A stretch of DNA of 64,000 bases from Pseudalkalibacillus sp045920555 (GTDB lineage Bacteria; Bacillota; Bacilli; Bacillales; Fictibacillaceae), in the NCBI RefSeq assembly GCF_045920555.1, contig NZ_CP174509.1, forward strand, positions 5,642,001-5,706,000. The letters are read 5' to 3'. Made by a program: the position numbers and the translations under genes. Positions 50,378 through 59,800 of this stretch are shown here, one piece after another. The notes below the pieces were generated by a model. The model made no database searches and was not told the DNA's origin. It saw nothing but the letters and a program-made list of their open reading frames with translations. Positions within the stretch are counted from its first letter, which is position 1. Each line of letters begins with the position of its first letter.

Positions 50378-51463
50378 TCAATGAACCGCGTTACCCTTTA
50401 TCCAGGAAGACAAATTTTTCTTTACAAATTCATCATCATTGAGATGAAGATAACTTTTATACACCCGGTCAATTTCCTCAATCTGACCTTGAGAAAGAGA
50501 CTCGAATGGATTGATGCACCATGTTCCTTGCAGCAATCCTTGCCTTTTAAGAATTTCATGTATACCTGATAAGCAGCCGGCAAATTGGTTGGCAGGATCA
50601 AAAATCGCACTGTTTACATCCGTCAATTCCACGTTGCGTTTAAGGAGCTCATCATAAGAAGGTGAAGCATCTTCGCTTCTTTTACGTCTTTTGACATCAT
50701 CCAGCAATTCTACAGCTTTTTTGGTCCATACCGCCCATTGTCCGAGCAGTCCCCCTACAATTTCCTTCTCAACGACCTTATTGTCTATCTTGAATCGATA
50801 AGTGGTAAGCAAATCAACGATGATATTATCATCATTTCCAGTGTAAAGGGCGATTTCTTCCCTCCTGCTCGATTCACAGACAGCTCTGACAACATCAAGA
50901 GTCTGATAGCGGTTGAAAGGTGCGATTTTGATACCCATTACTCCAGGGATTTCTGCAGCTGATTTCCAAAATTGAAAGCTCAATTTCCTCCCACCGACGG
51001 AAGGCTGGAGGTAAAAACCGAAAACAGGGATCACTTGAACGATTGCTGCTAAATGTTCAAGAAGCTCGTTTTCACTCCAATCATCCAAGCTTCCCAGGCT
51101 TACAAGACCTAAATCATATCCAAGTGATGCAGCTAGATTGGCTTCTTCCAATGCTTGAGGAGTGGCTCCACATATACCGGCAATTTTTATGAAAGGCCTT
51201 GTCAAATTCGCTTTGTCAACTTCATCTGCTGCCAATTCAAGGACCTTTTTATACAAACCATGTGTATTTTCATGAATTTCGAATTGGGTGGTATGCACGC
51301 CTATAGCTAATCCTCCAGCTCCGGAAGCGATGTAGTATCGGGTGAGTCCTCTTTGGCGATTTTCATCAAGTTGACGGTTCTCATCCAACGCCAGCGGATG
51401 CGCTGGAATCACCACCCCTCCATGCAAAGCCTTATGGATCATTGGTTCAAGTTCAATAGGCAT
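50378..51463 (-). CDS. DapA-like (dihydrodipicolinate synthase/NAL family) lyase
   Basis: 361 residues from the ATG at 51463 (AAGGAG 9 nt upstream, one base after the SDR stop). A class I aldolase barrel with the Schiff-base lysine K179 in PGVMGIKIAPF, the tyrosine Y151 in FGFYLQP, and GAGGLAIGVHTTQFE. It is about 60 residues longer than DapA, extended at the C-terminus. In this family enzymes add or remove pyruvate, or dehydrate sugar acids. No sialic-acid genes follow, so the substrate is unknown. The run LDENRQLDENRQ is a local repeat. Confidence 0.82.
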   Translation of the reverse strand: MPIELEPMIHKALHGGVVIPAHPLALDENRQLDENRQRGLTRYYIASGAGGLAIGVHTTQFEIHENTHGLYKKVLELAADEVDKANLTRPFIKIAGICGATPQALEEANLAASLGYDLGLVSLGSLDDWSENELLEHLAAIVQVIPVFGFYLQPSVGGRKLSFQFWKSAAEIPGVMGIKIAPFNRYQTLDVVRAVCESSRREEIALYTGNDDNIIVDLLTTYRFKIDNKVVEKEIVGGLLGQWAVWTKKAVELLDDVKRRKRSEDASPSYDELLKRNVELTDVNSAIFDPANQFAGCLSGIHEILKRQGLLQGTWCINPFESLSQGQIEEIDRVYKSYLHLNDDEFVKKNLSSWIKGNAVH

Positions 51464-51464
51464 T

Positions 51465-52481
51465 CTAAAACGCTCCTTCTCGTTCCTGGAAATTAGTCGG
51501 TTTATCGATGGTCGAGCCCCCGATTTCAACCCAATTTGATACCCACTCTATCATTTGGCTTAATGTGACTTTTGGGTACCCTAGAAGTTTGTGAGCTTTA
51601 GAGGCGTTACTTAATAGAGCTTTCTCGTTTTCATCGTTTATGAAGATCGGAGCTTTTCCGAACCTTTGTCCAAACTGTTCAGCCAGCCACCTTACTGAAA
51701 TCGTTTCTGGTCCTGTAACATTCAAGACTGACGGCGGCAAATCAACCAAATTCAAACTTCGGATAGCCATTTCATTTGCATCTCCCTGCCAGATCACGTT
51801 GACATGCCCTGTGGTGAGGTCGATCGGTTTTTCTTCAAAAACATGCCGGGCAATCTCAAGCAACACCCCGTACCTTAAATCGATTGCATAATTCAACCGA
51901 AAATGCAGCATTTTGATACCATACAAACGGGCAAAATATTCAAAAATTCGCTCTCTTCCTAAGCAAGATTGTGCATATTCACCAATTGGTGCAGGCGGGG
52001 TCGATTCATCAGCTCCACCTTTGGATACTTCCGTAAACGGATATACATTTCCAGATGAAAACGAAACAATCCTTGAGTTTCTGAATTTTTCTGCTACTCT
52101 TCCCGGAAGAAAAGTATTCATCGCCCAGGCAAATGATTCATTACCATTCGTTCCGAATTTATATCCTGCCATAAAAATGATATTTTTTGTTTCCGGCAAA
52201 GTCAGTAATTGTTCTTTGTCCAGTAGATCAAGCGAAATCGTTTCGACTCCGGAAGATTCTAAGTCCATACGTACATTTTGGGAAGTAAAACGAGAAACTC
52301 CAATGACTCTCTTATCCAATCCACCTGCATCGATTGCCCTTTTAGCCATTTTCGCAAGTGTAGGCCCCATTTTCCCTCCAACTCCAAGTATCATGATATC
52401 TCCATCAATGTGTTGCAAATCATTTATCAATCGCTTGGAAGGATTAATCAACTTATCTTCTAGTTCTTGGATCGTCTGCAT
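51465..52481 (-). CDS. NAD-dependent epimerase/dehydratase (extended SDR) with altered active site
   Basis: 338 residues from the ATG at 52481. The dinucleotide fold ILGVGGKMGPTLAKM is at 32-46. The usual YxxxK pair is Y169 with cysteine at 173 (GEYAQSCLGRE), so the catalytic lysine is missing. SFSSGNVYPF supplies the serine region. C-terminal GPETISVRWLAEQFG is typical of sugar-nucleotide epimerases. It is coupled to the DapA-like gene (1-bp gap) and follows the GH42-like gene. It may oxidise or epimerise a free sugar or sugar acid; the missing lysine needs explaining. Confidence 0.82.
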   Translation of the reverse strand: MQTIQELEDKLINPSKRLINDLQHIDGDIMILGVGGKMGPTLAKMAKRAIDAGGLDKRVIGVSRFTSQNVRMDLESSGVETISLDLLDKEQLLTLPETKNIIFMAGYKFGTNGNESFAWAMNTFLPGRVAEKFRNSRIVSFSSGNVYPFTEVSKGGADESTPPAPIGEYAQSCLGRERIFEYFARLYGIKMLHFRLNYAIDLRYGVLLEIARHVFEEKPIDLTTGHVNVIWQGDANEMAIRSLNLVDLPPSVLNVTGPETISVRWLAEQFGQRFGKAPIFINDENEKALLSNASKAHKLLGYPKVTLSQMIEWVSNWVEIGGSTIDKPTNFQEREGAF

Positions 52482-52517
52482 ATCAAACACCTGCTCCCTC
52501 AATAATCATTCTATTTT

Positions 52518-54623
52518 TCAACTCCTGAAGTCCAATATGATCACTTCATATTCTCGAAGGCATGGTAGATTCAAATAGATCCGCTCTTCATTTTGGTGGA
52601 ATGTCAGTTGCTCATTCATTCTCAATGCTCTTACCGACTCGATTTTTTCCCTAAGCTCGATATCGATTTGGATATCAGAAATAGGGATGATTTCTGTTAT
52701 CGGCCTAGTCATTGATCCCGTATAATTGACCAGATGAAGAATGATACGGCCATCCTGTTTTCTCATGGCTGTATGTATGGATTCCAATGTATGAGGAGTC
52801 TTGATGTTCAATGGGACATCCACGAGGGACCGTACTGCATTATTGATTAGCTTACGATATTCCGGCAGCGCATAGGATTCATAAAACTTCCCTATGTTTC
52901 CTGTAAAGTAGAAACTTTCGCCTTTTCCAAATGTATTCCTTAAAATGAAAGGATAGTTTGTTCGATCTGGAAGTTCACAGTACCTTGACTGTTGAGGCTC
53001 CCTATAGTTCATGATCGATACCGATTTCCCGTCCGGTATGACATTCACTCCCAGTGATGAAGCTGGGATATGTGATTGATCGATATCATCCGACAGGTCC
53101 TGATCCCCATCCAACTCAATGTGGTCATATTTACAATGCCGTATGCTGACTGCTTGTTCTACACCAAAAATCTCCCCTAATAAAGGCTGATCCCTTTTTT
53201 CTCCGTCATCATCATATAGCGAGGTGTCGAATGTAGAGATGATCTTTCCTCCTTGATCGACATAACTTTTAATAAGTTCTGCCTGCGTATCATTCATGAC
53301 ACTTATATTTGGCAGGATGATCAACTCATAACGTTGAAAGGCACTGCTTTCAATCGATTCATCATCAAGGACATCGAATAGGATCCTGCTTCTTGATAAA
53401 GCATCATACCACCCCATGAACGAACCGCGGGCATCACCTTTGTCTGGATTGGACAATTTATCCTGGCCTGCTGTGAAATCTGTCTCCTCAGCAGATGATT
53501 GATACTCGTTCGCAGTCGCGAAGGACCATACCAATGCAATTGAAGCCATTGATATTGTATTCATATAATATTTTTCATTCTCTGATAGAAATTGATTAAT
53601 CTCTTTTACAGTGCTCATCCGCTTGTCTTGATTATTATCGTTATACACGCCATACCATGTATTTGCTCCATGTGAAACCGCCATTGCATGAGCAAGCCAA
53701 GTTTCGGCAGGAGAAAGCAAATAACGAGACCATGGTGCCAATCGTCCAGCAATCGCTACACAATAGGGCTTCCCATTTGTTTGGGTTTCAAGCAATTGAG
53801 CTGTAGCTGCAGGTTTCCAAACCGGGGTTCTGCGAAGGTCCTCCCCTAAAAACCCCCCTTCCGCCAGCAACATATCCTGATGGTGGATCGTAAGCCGGTT
53901 GTCACGGCTACAGAATTTCGTCGGTACTAGCTGTGGACTATTCATATAAATCATTGTGTCAGGAGAAATATCCTTCAACGTTTTGTTAGCCTTTTTCATG
54001 AAAAGTGCAATCGACTCGCGTTTAAATGTAAACAGATCTTTCTTTTGTGATTTATTTGCTTTCTCCCAATCGGGAAGGTCATATCCATACTTATAAAGAA
54101 AAGACATTTTACACGCCTCACAATAACATCCTTCTACCCTGAAGAATGGTCCATCAAGAAAAATTCCTTTTATTGAATATTTGGCGAGATTGCGGATTGT
54201 CGAAAATGCATATTCCCTGAATGAGGAATTGATGCATGAATACCCTCCTGATCCGTAGGCACTTTGAATCCTGTCCCCATTTCGATCCCGTTGCTGCCAA
54301 TCCGGGTACAACTTTGCCAATGACTCGGCAAGCCAGTGCACATTGAAATAAACGATCGGATATATTCCAAGTCCTTCATACGATTCTGATATTTTCCCCA
54401 GAATATCTTTCCGTTCCTGGACTGCACAATCAGAATGGTAGTAGGTTATGCCGGATTCTCCTACTGTAATATCATGTACTTCAACATGCTCGGCATTAAA
54501 GCCCAATTCCTTCCTGATATTGAACTGCTGCTCCAAATCCAATGCTTCATATTTTTCCGGTTCAGGAGGTATGAAGTCAACAATCCTAAGGGGTTTATCT
54601 TTCCATAGGGCAATCTTATTCAT
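52518..54623 (-). CDS. GH42-like glycosidase with beta-galactosidase trimerisation-type domain
   Basis: A 701-residue cytoplasmic protein. The N-terminal (beta/alpha)8-type domain (about 1-350) has GIFLDGPFFRVEGCYCEACK, a CxCxxC segment typical of hypothetical GHL6/GH42-related proteins. A middle GATase-like trimerisation domain follows (ELIILPNISVMNDTQAELI, DQGGKIISTFDTS), then a beta-sandwich tail. Catalytic acids cannot be assigned with confidence. It directly follows the ABC permease by 10 bp, so it likely acts on the imported oligosaccharide. Alpha-L-fucosidase or beta-galactosidase activity cannot be distinguished. Confidence 0.75.
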   Translation of the reverse strand: MNKIALWKDKPLRIVDFIPPEPEKYEALDLEQQFNIRKELGFNAEHVEVHDITVGESGITYYHSDCAVQERKDILGKISESYEGLGIYPIVYFNVHWLAESLAKLYPDWQQRDRNGDRIQSAYGSGGYSCINSSFREYAFSTIRNLAKYSIKGIFLDGPFFRVEGCYCEACKMSFLYKYGYDLPDWEKANKSQKKDLFTFKRESIALFMKKANKTLKDISPDTMIYMNSPQLVPTKFCSRDNRLTIHHQDMLLAEGGFLGEDLRRTPVWKPAATAQLLETQTNGKPYCVAIAGRLAPWSRYLLSPAETWLAHAMAVSHGANTWYGVYNDNNQDKRMSTVKEINQFLSENEKYYMNTISMASIALVWSFATANEYQSSAEETDFTAGQDKLSNPDKGDARGSFMGWYDALSRSRILFDVLDDESIESSAFQRYELIILPNISVMNDTQAELIKSYVDQGGKIISTFDTSLYDDDGEKRDQPLLGEIFGVEQAVSIRHCKYDHIELDGDQDLSDDIDQSHIPASSLGVNVIPDGKSVSIMNYREPQQSRYCELPDRTNYPFILRNTFGKGESFYFTGNIGKFYESYALPEYRKLINNAVRSLVDVPLNIKTPHTLESIHTAMRKQDGRIILHLVNYTGSMTRPITEIIPISDIQIDIELREKIESVRALRMNEQLTFHQNEERIYLNLPCLREYEVIILDFRS

Positions 54624-54633
54624 CTTACAACTC

Positions 54634-55479
54634 CTAACCTTTTATTGATCCTTGCAAGCCGCTGACAAAATGGCGTTGCATCAAGATATAAAAAACGATG
54701 ATCGGGACCAGTGAAATGACGACGCCAGCAGCCATGGTCTTCACATCGGTGCCAAATGTACCAGACAGATAAGCTAATCCGAGAGCTATAGGAAATAAGC
54801 TTTCATCTTTCAAGATGATCAATGGCCACATGAACGAATTCCACACAGAAATAAATGAAAAAACGCTTAGGGCTGCTAACGTCGGTTTAGTCAATGGCAG
54901 AATAACACTCCACCAAACCCTGAATGGACCACAACCGTCAATTATCGCAGCTTCCTCTATTTCCTTCGGGATGGTCAGATACGCTTGACGCATCAGGAAG
55001 ATGGAAAATCCACCTATCAATCCAGGTATGATCAACCCCCACCACGAATCCACCATTCCCAGTTTTTCAACGATAATAAACAATGGAACGAGTTTACCCT
55101 CTTCAGGAAGAAACATTGTTGCGATAATCGCATAGAAAATGAATGTCCTGCCCGGAAAATTCATTCTCGCCAGTGGATAGGCTGTAAGAGCCGTCAAAAA
55201 AATATGGGAAGGAACCATGATGAGTAATAGCAAAAAAGAATTCAATAGGTACCTTGGAAATGGTATAGCTGTCCACGCTTCAATAAAATGGTCGAATACA
55301 GGCGGCTTCGGAATAAAACTTGGCGGAAAACCGAAAACATCTTGGGCATTGGACTTAAAAGCTGTAGATAACAACCATAAAAAGGGGCCGATGAAAATAA
55401 GTGACACCGCGATTAACATTACATATAAAAAAACGTTTTTGCCGATTTTTCTCCATTTGGGCAGATTCTTGGAGTTCAT
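54634..55479 (-). CDS. Carbohydrate ABC transporter permease (MalG-like)
   Basis: 281 residues, about six helices. The EAA loop is KEIEEAAIIDGCGPFRVWW (near residue 190), and the start LYVMLIAVSLIFIGPFLWLLSTAFKS matches the MalG family. It overlaps the MalF-like gene by 4 bp and clearly resembles the permease at 396-1292, pointing to an ancient duplication of the two importers. It works with the binding protein at 56488-57774. No ATPase gene is nearby. Confidence 0.92.
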   Translation of the reverse strand: MNSKNLPKWRKIGKNVFLYVMLIAVSLIFIGPFLWLLSTAFKSNAQDVFGFPPSFIPKPPVFDHFIEAWTAIPFPRYLLNSFLLLLIMVPSHIFLTALTAYPLARMNFPGRTFIFYAIIATMFLPEEGKLVPLFIIVEKLGMVDSWWGLIIPGLIGGFSIFLMRQAYLTIPKEIEEAAIIDGCGPFRVWWSVILPLTKPTLAALSVFSFISVWNSFMWPLIILKDESLFPIALGLAYLSGTFGTDVKTMAAGVVISLVPIIVFYILMQRHFVSGLQGSIKG

Positions 55480-56405
55480 TGCACCGAGTGCCCCCCTCTC
55501 GAGATTTTATAATTTATGACAGTAAGTATCATAAGGATCACCCATAAGACTATGCCCATTGCTGTTGCATACCCCATATCAAGCTGCACAAAAGCTTTTT
55601 GGTAGATATATAGAGGAAGTGACATTGTACTATCCAATGGTCCTCCACCTGTCATGATATAAATGCTTGTGAACATTTGAACTGTACCGAGTGTGGCCAT
55701 TACAAGTGTTACTGCAAACACAGGACGTAATTGAGGCAAATAGACATGCCACAGAATCCTGAGCGGAGATGCTCCATCTATCTTTGCAGCTTCAATCAAT
55801 TCCTTCGAGACTGCCTGAAGGCCAGCAAGGTAAATCAGCATGTAGAACCCCATCGCTTTCCAAGCTTCGAGAATTGAAACAGCTGGGATAGCCGTTTTTG
55901 TATTCAATAACCAATTTGTTTCCGCATTGATTCCGATGCCATCCAAGAAGGCATTCACCAATCCAGACGGATGGTATAAATATTTCCACATGATCGCGAC
56001 AGCTACCATCGCCGTAACCACTGGCAGGTAATAAATCAATCTAAAAAAATTGATCCCTTTAATCTTTCTGTTAACGAGAATGGCTAAAAATAATGGAAGA
56101 ATGACAATCATAGGAACGGTAATGAGAAAATACTTCATTGAATTCCCTAATGCCTTCCAAAATTTATCGTCCTGCATCATCGTTCTATAGTTTTCCATCC
56201 CTACCCATTCAGCCGGTGCAAGAATATGGTATTCAGTAAAGGAATAATAAAAAGCATTCAAAGTCGGAAGGTACTCAAAGGTAGAGAGAAGCACTACTGC
56301 AGGGAGTAAAAAAATATATGGGATGAAATTGAATTTCTTTTTTCTCTTCTTTTTTGCCAAGACTACATTTTGGCGGATGGTTGTTTCTGCTTGGTTCAAA
56401 GCCAC
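55476..56405 (-). CDS. Carbohydrate ABC transporter permease (MalF-like)
   Basis: 309 residues, six helices after a basic cytoplasmic start (LAKKKRKKKFNF). EAA loop KELIEAAKIDGASPLRILW near residue 205. The MalF partner of the permease downstream. It is separated from the binding-protein gene by 82 bp containing a terminator-like hairpin. Confidence 0.92.
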   Translation of the reverse strand: MALNQAETTIRQNVVLAKKKRKKKFNFIPYIFLLPAVVLLSTFEYLPTLNAFYYSFTEYHILAPAEWVGMENYRTMMQDDKFWKALGNSMKYFLITVPMIVILPLFLAILVNRKIKGINFFRLIYYLPVVTAMVAVAIMWKYLYHPSGLVNAFLDGIGINAETNWLLNTKTAIPAVSILEAWKAMGFYMLIYLAGLQAVSKELIEAAKIDGASPLRILWHVYLPQLRPVFAVTLVMATLGTVQMFTSIYIMTGGGPLDSTMSLPLYIYQKAFVQLDMGYATAMGIVLWVILMILTVINYKISRGGHSVQ

Positions 56406-56430
56406 TCTATCGACTCCTTTCTAAGAACCT

Positions 56431-56474
56431 GGAAAAAAGAAGTGCAGCGGATTGGATTTTTATAGATCCGCTGC
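56431..56474 (-). terminator. Attenuating hairpin between binding protein and permeases
   Basis: On the minus strand GCAGCGGAT pairs with ATCCGCTGC around a 13-nt loop and is followed by ACTTCTTTTTTCC. Same position relative to the binding protein as the hairpin at 4693-4724, consistent with boosting binding-protein mRNA. Confidence 0.7.
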
Positions 56475-56487
56475 GTTTACCTTTCTT

Positions 56488-57774
56488 CTATTTAGAAAGC
56501 GCTTCATTCCAGTGTTCTACCGCTGTATCCAGTGCTTCTTTCGCAGTTTTTTCACCCAAGAGGGCTGCTCGGATTTGTTCAAGATAAAAATCTTTCAGTT
56601 CTTGTTCTTTTTCAATCCCTAGGGAATTAATTGTAAGTTTCGGAGATATCTCTACCATTAATTTCCTTGCTTCATCATGAATGTTTTTCACCTCAAAATC
56701 AGTAAAGAAAGGATCTTCTAAAGTTTCTTTTGTTGATGGGAATATTGCAACCAACTTAGCGAATTCCAACTGATTTTTGGTATTTGTTACGTAAAGTGCG
56801 AATTTGGCAGCTTCTTTTGGATGTTCTGACTTTTTCGGTACGACAAATGTTTGGATACCTTTTAATGCTATTGTTCCTTCACTACCCGTCACAGGTTTGA
56901 ACACTTTTAGTTTAGGAAGTACACTTGGAGCGTTCGTTTCAATGCCTACTATAGTAGAACCAAGCTTTTGACCAGCTTGAGCTTGCTGTCCATTTTCAAA
57001 AGTTTGTTGGAGCTGGCGATCATCTTCTGTAACTGCTCCTGAAGCGACAGCACCGTTTTTGTAACCTTCCACGAACAACTCAACAAATTCAACATGTTCT
57101 TCAGAATTGAAAACAGCCTTAGTCCCATCTTCATTTAAAATAGGCAGCCCTTGTCCTACTAGTACTTCCATCGTTGGTATGTCATTTGATCCATAGACTT
57201 TAGGTGATTTTTCATGGATTTGTTTTCCATTCTCCATGAATTCTTCCCATGTCTGAGGCGGGTTGTCAGGATCAAGCCCTGCTTTTTCATATAATTCCGT
57301 ATTCAACATACCTATTGGAGGCCCACCATGATACCATGGAATCCCTAATACTTCTTCATTAAAGGTGAGCCCTTCAACTAAACCGTCAATGTAAGGATCC
57401 AATTCCTTTTCATCTACAAGTGTATTGATTGGATTAAGTACGTTGTAACTTCTAATCAAAGAAATGTCTGTACTCGCAAGGTTAACGACATCAGGAACTT
57501 CTTTACTTTGCAGAGCGGTAATAAATTTCTTCGAAACATCTGCACCAGGGACATCCACCCATTTGATTTTTACGTTAGGATTTTCTTTTTCATAGTTGTC
57601 CACAAGACCTTGGATATAATCTCCAAAATTTTTCTTAAGATTGATAGTCCAAAATTCCAGCTCAATGTTTTCGTCCTTTTCTGCAGAAGAATCTTCCTGT
57701 GGTGCACAAGCGAGCAGCGGTAGGAAGCAGAGTAGAATAACTAATGCCAAACTCACAATTTTTGTACGACCCAT
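56488..57774 (-). CDS. Extracellular sugar-binding lipoprotein (ABC family 1)
   Basis: 428 residues with lipobox LLAC (Cys23) after MGRTKIVSLALVILLCFLP. Mature protein features: ELEFWTINLKKNFGDYIQGLV, WVDVPGADVSKKF, GIPWYHGGPPIGM and AGLDPDNPPQTWEEF, paralleling the binding protein at 4735-6012. It captures the oligosaccharide feeding the GH20/Aga pathway. First gene of the operon running down to 45944, preceded by an inverted-repeat operator candidate. Confidence 0.93.
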   Translation of the reverse strand: MGRTKIVSLALVILLCFLPLLACAPQEDSSAEKDENIELEFWTINLKKNFGDYIQGLVDNYEKENPNVKIKWVDVPGADVSKKFITALQSKEVPDVVNLASTDISLIRSYNVLNPINTLVDEKELDPYIDGLVEGLTFNEEVLGIPWYHGGPPIGMLNTELYEKAGLDPDNPPQTWEEFMENGKQIHEKSPKVYGSNDIPTMEVLVGQGLPILNEDGTKAVFNSEEHVEFVELFVEGYKNGAVASGAVTEDDRQLQQTFENGQQAQAGQKLGSTIVGIETNAPSVLPKLKVFKPVTGSEGTIALKGIQTFVVPKKSEHPKEAAKFALYVTNTKNQLEFAKLVAIFPSTKETLEDPFFTDFEVKNIHDEARKLMVEISPKLTINSLGIEKEQELKDFYLEQIRAALLGEKTAKEALDTAVEHWNEALSK

Positions 57775-57856
57775 TAAAATACCTCCAATTTTTTAAAATA
57801 TTCAGAAAATTATATATGTAAATACTTTTATTAAGTTAAATTATATGGTCATGGCT

Positions 57857-57889
57857 ATTTAAAGACAAGTCTTTTTAATGTCTTTAAAT
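57857..57889. promoter_or_regulatory. Inverted repeat upstream of the binding-protein operon
   Basis: ATTTAAAGAC (57857-57866) and GTCTTTAAAT (57880-57889) are perfect 10-bp arms with a 13-bp spacer, 83 bp before the binding-protein start and just after the GH20 stop. No T-tract follows in either direction that would make it a strong terminator, so an operator is favoured. Confidence 0.45.
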
Positions 57890-57905
57890 AAACGTAAATA
57901 ATTTA

Positions 57906-59783
57906 TTAGAAAACATTGGGCGAAGCAATTCTTGTATATTTTACTTCTTTTCCAACTCCTTTCTTCAAGCCGGGTTCATAATAAAGCCTTTCCACTTCAA
58001 GTTCATCAATTCCATCAATACGTCCACTTAAATAATCTCTGATCCTTTGTCGAGTCGTTTCAATCCGGGCGAGAAGTCCACCATACCGGATGTCTAAAAT
58101 TTCCCAACCGAATGGTTTGTTATGATCCATCCACTGTGATCTGTGAAGATCCCTTAATTTACTTATTCCATCGTGTAAAAGCTGTAATTCTTTTTCAGAC
58201 GTTTCTTCCAGCTCACCTTTCATGTTATTACTATATCGTTCTACTATTTTTAATCCTATTTCACTCTTAATACTAAGTACGAAACAAAGCGTTGCAGCGA
58301 ATTCATATAGTGCATCCCATGTCGACTCTTTGTCGAGATAAGGTTTTAATTCCTGATGTATCGTTTGGTAATGTTTATTGAAGTCCAGATTTTGTATTTG
58401 TTTATCAAATAAACCTAAGAGCGGATCCTGCCATAATAAATATTTCGTCGGACTATCAGGGATCAGTTTATGCCAATCTGCAGCTGGGTGCATGTCCATT
58501 TTCCCGATTGCCCAAAACGCTTCATAACGACCTCCTGTACAAAATTCAAACCGATTCTTCAGTTTCTCTTGATCGACTTTGTTCGAATATCCATGTTCTG
58601 CGAAAAGCTGTAATCCTAAAAGACCATAATAATAATTGCTTTCTGCTCCATCATCTCCCCAAAGGGTTGCGAATACTTCTTGAACACCTTCTTTTTTGCA
58701 AGCATTCAGAGCAGCATTTGTCGTAATAAACGTTTTCTCATGATGAATCGTCGGTCCATGCCACGTCCATATCCCACCTGCAAAAACAGGTTTTGATCCA
58801 AAATCCACATGCATCCTGATAAAATTACTATAAAAATCCTCTGATTCGTTATAGTAATCCCAATATACAAGTTGAACACCTTCAGGGATGTCCTGCAAAA
58901 CCTCTTTCGGAACTTGTATATCCAGATCGTAATATGCATTGGATTCTGACCATACACGGAAATACATGTCACTCCAAACCATCGGCTTCAGCTTAAGTTT
59001 ATCGGTTATCATTTTTACTTTTTCAAGGTGCTCTGTCATCAAAGTGAATCGGTCTTTTTTTCCAATCCGATCTAAAAAGTTCCCTCTGCCTAAACCATGT
59101 GCTTCATCCATTCCGATATGGATCCTGTCCGTCCTGAATGGATGAGTGGATGCAGCGATCATCTTTTCGATGAAATCGTATGTTTCCGTGTTTCTGACTA
59201 ATAAGACGTCTGAAGTATCTTGTATGCTTTCTGTATGGGACCATCTTAAATAAGAGGACAAATGTGCTAGTGTTTGTATACATGGAATGACTTCAATGCC
59301 GAAACTGTGCCCGTAATCATCTATTTCCTTTAATTCGGATTCTGTATATCTTCCTCTCATATAACCGAAGTAAGGATCCGATTCAAGCGTGTATGTGTCT
59401 TCCGTATACAACATCATCATGTTGAATCCCATCAACGCCATATACCTCATGAATGACTTTACTGTTCCAGGCTTAAGGACAGCATTTCTTGAACAATCGA
59501 ACATGGCACCGATTGTAGTGAATTGTGGTTCTTCTACAATTTTAAATGAGCTTTGTTTTTCAACGGATTGCAGAAACAGTCCCAGACCTCTGAAAAAATG
59601 GACTTTGTCATGATATTTTATTGTACCTTGGTTGTTTTCCAGGCTTACTTCAATAAGGTTTTCAGACGTGTGTTCGATTTTTACTGGTATACCCTTTTCA
59701 TCCATTTTAAAGTGAAGTTGAGATCCCAATTCTGTCAAACCACTTATCAAATCATCAGGCAATCCATAAAAATTTAAATTCAT
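57906..59783 (-). CDS. GH20 family beta-N-acetylhexosaminidase
   Basis: A 625-residue exo-acting hexosaminidase without a signal peptide, so intracellular. An N-terminal GH20b-type domain (about 1-80) leads into the barrel. The catalytic Asp-Glu pair is D226-E227 in RIHIGMDEAHG. Other GH20 landmarks: MGFNMMMLYTEDTY, IEVIPCIQTLAHL and KPMVWSDMYFRVW, then FATLWGDDGAESN. It resembles Paenibacillus-type Hex enzymes more than chitin-degrading ones. It releases terminal GlcNAc or GalNAc, feeding the ROK kinase and NagA/AgaS steps. Weak ribosome site. Confidence 0.92.
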   Translation of the reverse strand: MNLNFYGLPDDLISGLTELGSQLHFKMDEKGIPVKIEHTSENLIEVSLENNQGTIKYHDKVHFFRGLGLFLQSVEKQSSFKIVEEPQFTTIGAMFDCSRNAVLKPGTVKSFMRYMALMGFNMMMLYTEDTYTLESDPYFGYMRGRYTESELKEIDDYGHSFGIEVIPCIQTLAHLSSYLRWSHTESIQDTSDVLLVRNTETYDFIEKMIAASTHPFRTDRIHIGMDEAHGLGRGNFLDRIGKKDRFTLMTEHLEKVKMITDKLKLKPMVWSDMYFRVWSESNAYYDLDIQVPKEVLQDIPEGVQLVYWDYYNESEDFYSNFIRMHVDFGSKPVFAGGIWTWHGPTIHHEKTFITTNAALNACKKEGVQEVFATLWGDDGAESNYYYGLLGLQLFAEHGYSNKVDQEKLKNRFEFCTGGRYEAFWAIGKMDMHPAADWHKLIPDSPTKYLLWQDPLLGLFDKQIQNLDFNKHYQTIHQELKPYLDKESTWDALYEFAATLCFVLSIKSEIGLKIVERYSNNMKGELEETSEKELQLLHDGISKLRDLHRSQWMDHNKPFGWEILDIRYGGLLARIETTRQRIRDYLSGRIDGIDELEVERLYYEPGLKKGVGKEVKYTRIASPNVF

Positions 59784-59800
59784 ATTATTCCTCCATACGT

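Noticed and set aside
51913..52578. 221-codon plus-strand open frame
   Set aside because: Shadow of the SDR gene; serine/proline-rich as expected for antisense of a coding frame.
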